Shown here one piece after another: positions 63,650-64,000 of a DNA stretch of 64,000 bases. Under the pieces are notes generated by a model. It was not told where the DNA came from. It searched no databases and saw nothing but the letters and a program-made list of their open reading frames with translations. How positions within the stretch are numbered: the stretch's first letter is position 1; every line of letters starts with the position of its first letter. This DNA comes from Bacteroidota bacterium. Lineage in GTDB: Bacteria; Bacteroidota; Bacteroidia; Chitinophagales; Chitinophagaceae. The stretch is taken from the NCBI GenBank assembly GCA_018267575.1, contig JAFDYF010000092.1, forward strand, positions 1 to 64,000, given 5' to 3'. A program made the position numbers and the translations under genes.

Positions 63650-64000
63650 TTATGAACGAAGTGCTTTAATGCTTGTTATTAAATATTCCAACGCTTCTTC
63701 TGTTTGTCTTGGGTTGATCGGCAAAGTCACCAATTGCTCACCGAGTTTCTCTGCATTCGGAAACTGTCCTTTTTTAAAACCCCTGTTTTTAAAAGCAGTG
63801 GAATAATGAAGTGGTATATAATGAAAGCCGACTTTAATACCATATTGATGGAGCAAGTTGTAAATAAAGTCTTCCTTATTCATGCCAAACTCTTTAGGAT
63901 CGATCATCACTGGATAAAGGTGGAATACATGTTTATTATAAGGGCGAACCGTTGGCAATTTAAGACCTGGCACCTCTTTTAACCCATGGGTAAGATAGGC
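63650..64000 (-). CDS. C-terminus of a DegT/DnrJ/EryC1/StrS-type aminotransferase (partial)
   Basis: The open frame continues past the right edge. The visible ~116 residues end with VFHLYPVMIDPKEFGMNKEDFIYNLLHQYGIKVGFHYIPLHYSTAF and FPNAEKLGEQLVTLPINPRQTEEALEYLI, the signature C-terminal domain of PLP-dependent sugar aminotransferases that make dTDP- or UDP-amino sugars for surface glycans. The active-site Lys lies outside the window. Its stop codon is 4 bases before the kinase start, on the same strand. Confidence 0.87.
   Translation of the reverse strand, partial: AYLTHGLKEVPGLKLPTVRPYNKHVFHLYPVMIDPKEFGMNKEDFIYNLLHQYGIKVGFHYIPLHYSTAFKNRGFKKGQFPNAEKLGEQLVTLPINPRQTEEALEYLITSIKALRS

Noticed and set aside
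1..64000. tRNA, rRNA, integrase or transposase genes
   Set aside because: No T-loop/anticodon arrangement, rRNA core sequence or recombinase motif was recognised anywhere in the window.

Overview
The window looks like the chromosome of a Bacteroidota bacterium, most likely of the Chitinophagaceae or a close relative. The signs are lipoproteins and outer-membrane barrels of families typical of that phylum (DUF5686, DUF4382, PorT-like barrels), Bacteroidota-type promoters (TTTG, 19 bases, TAnnTTTG), a long-form IspG, BatB/BatC-like proteins and moderately AT-rich DNA with few Shine-Dalgarno sites. I see no rRNA, tRNA, CRISPR array, phage or intact insertion sequence.

Layout. 1-7 kb: a partial membrane protein, a DUF5686 outer-membrane protein, a DUF4382 lipoprotein, and an ECF sigma factor followed by an unusual protein that carries both an inner-membrane segment and an outer-membrane barrel. 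7-10 kb: three overlapping envelope-glycan genes (GT87, GT2, polysaccharide deacetylase) with a probable one-base frame problem between the last two, then a PepSY-like protein. 10.6 kb: a decayed histidine-kinase tail. 11.3-21.3 kb: a stress/dormancy island (Hsp20, CHAD protein, PEP synthase, YdjM-like membrane protein, baeRF-like protein, double UspA, patatin, and a receiver-Crp/Fnr regulator) with several Fnr-like dyads in its promoters. 21-27 kb: ispG, BatC/BatB-like proteins, a class D beta-lactamase and a TylF-like methyltransferase. 27-36 kb: a LamG lipoprotein, a duplicated DoxX-like protein, two vanadium-haloperoxidase-like (PAP2) lipoproteins around an outer-membrane barrel, and a secreted GH65 enzyme. 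36-41 kb: a small gene bracketed by two ~80-base direct repeats, a Tat-type FAD oxidoreductase, a secreted unknown and a secreted esterase. 41.5-46.4 kb: a soluble histidine kinase divergent from a propeller-type sensor kinase with its LuxR-type response regulator.

46.4-47.9 kb is the least explained stretch: a 37-residue His/Tyr-rich lipoprotein gene with its own terminator, then about 1 kb holding three diverged tandem copies of a non-coding unit, each ending in a hairpin plus T-run. This is the best candidate for an undescribed element (a small-RNA array). 47.9-59 kb: acyltransferase, Ldh-family dehydrogenase, aspartate kinase, a carboxypeptidase-regulatory-domain protein, a two-domain 3-keto-disaccharide hydrolase facing a Tat-type Gfo/Idh/MocA oxidoreductase, and a large BNR/VPS10-type propeller protein. 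59-64 kb: an alpha-galactoside region with half of an MFS transporter, a GH36 alpha-galactosidase, a galactokinase-like GHMP kinase and the C-terminus of a DegT-type aminotransferase.

All assignments rest on reading sequence and motifs only; no database search was possible.
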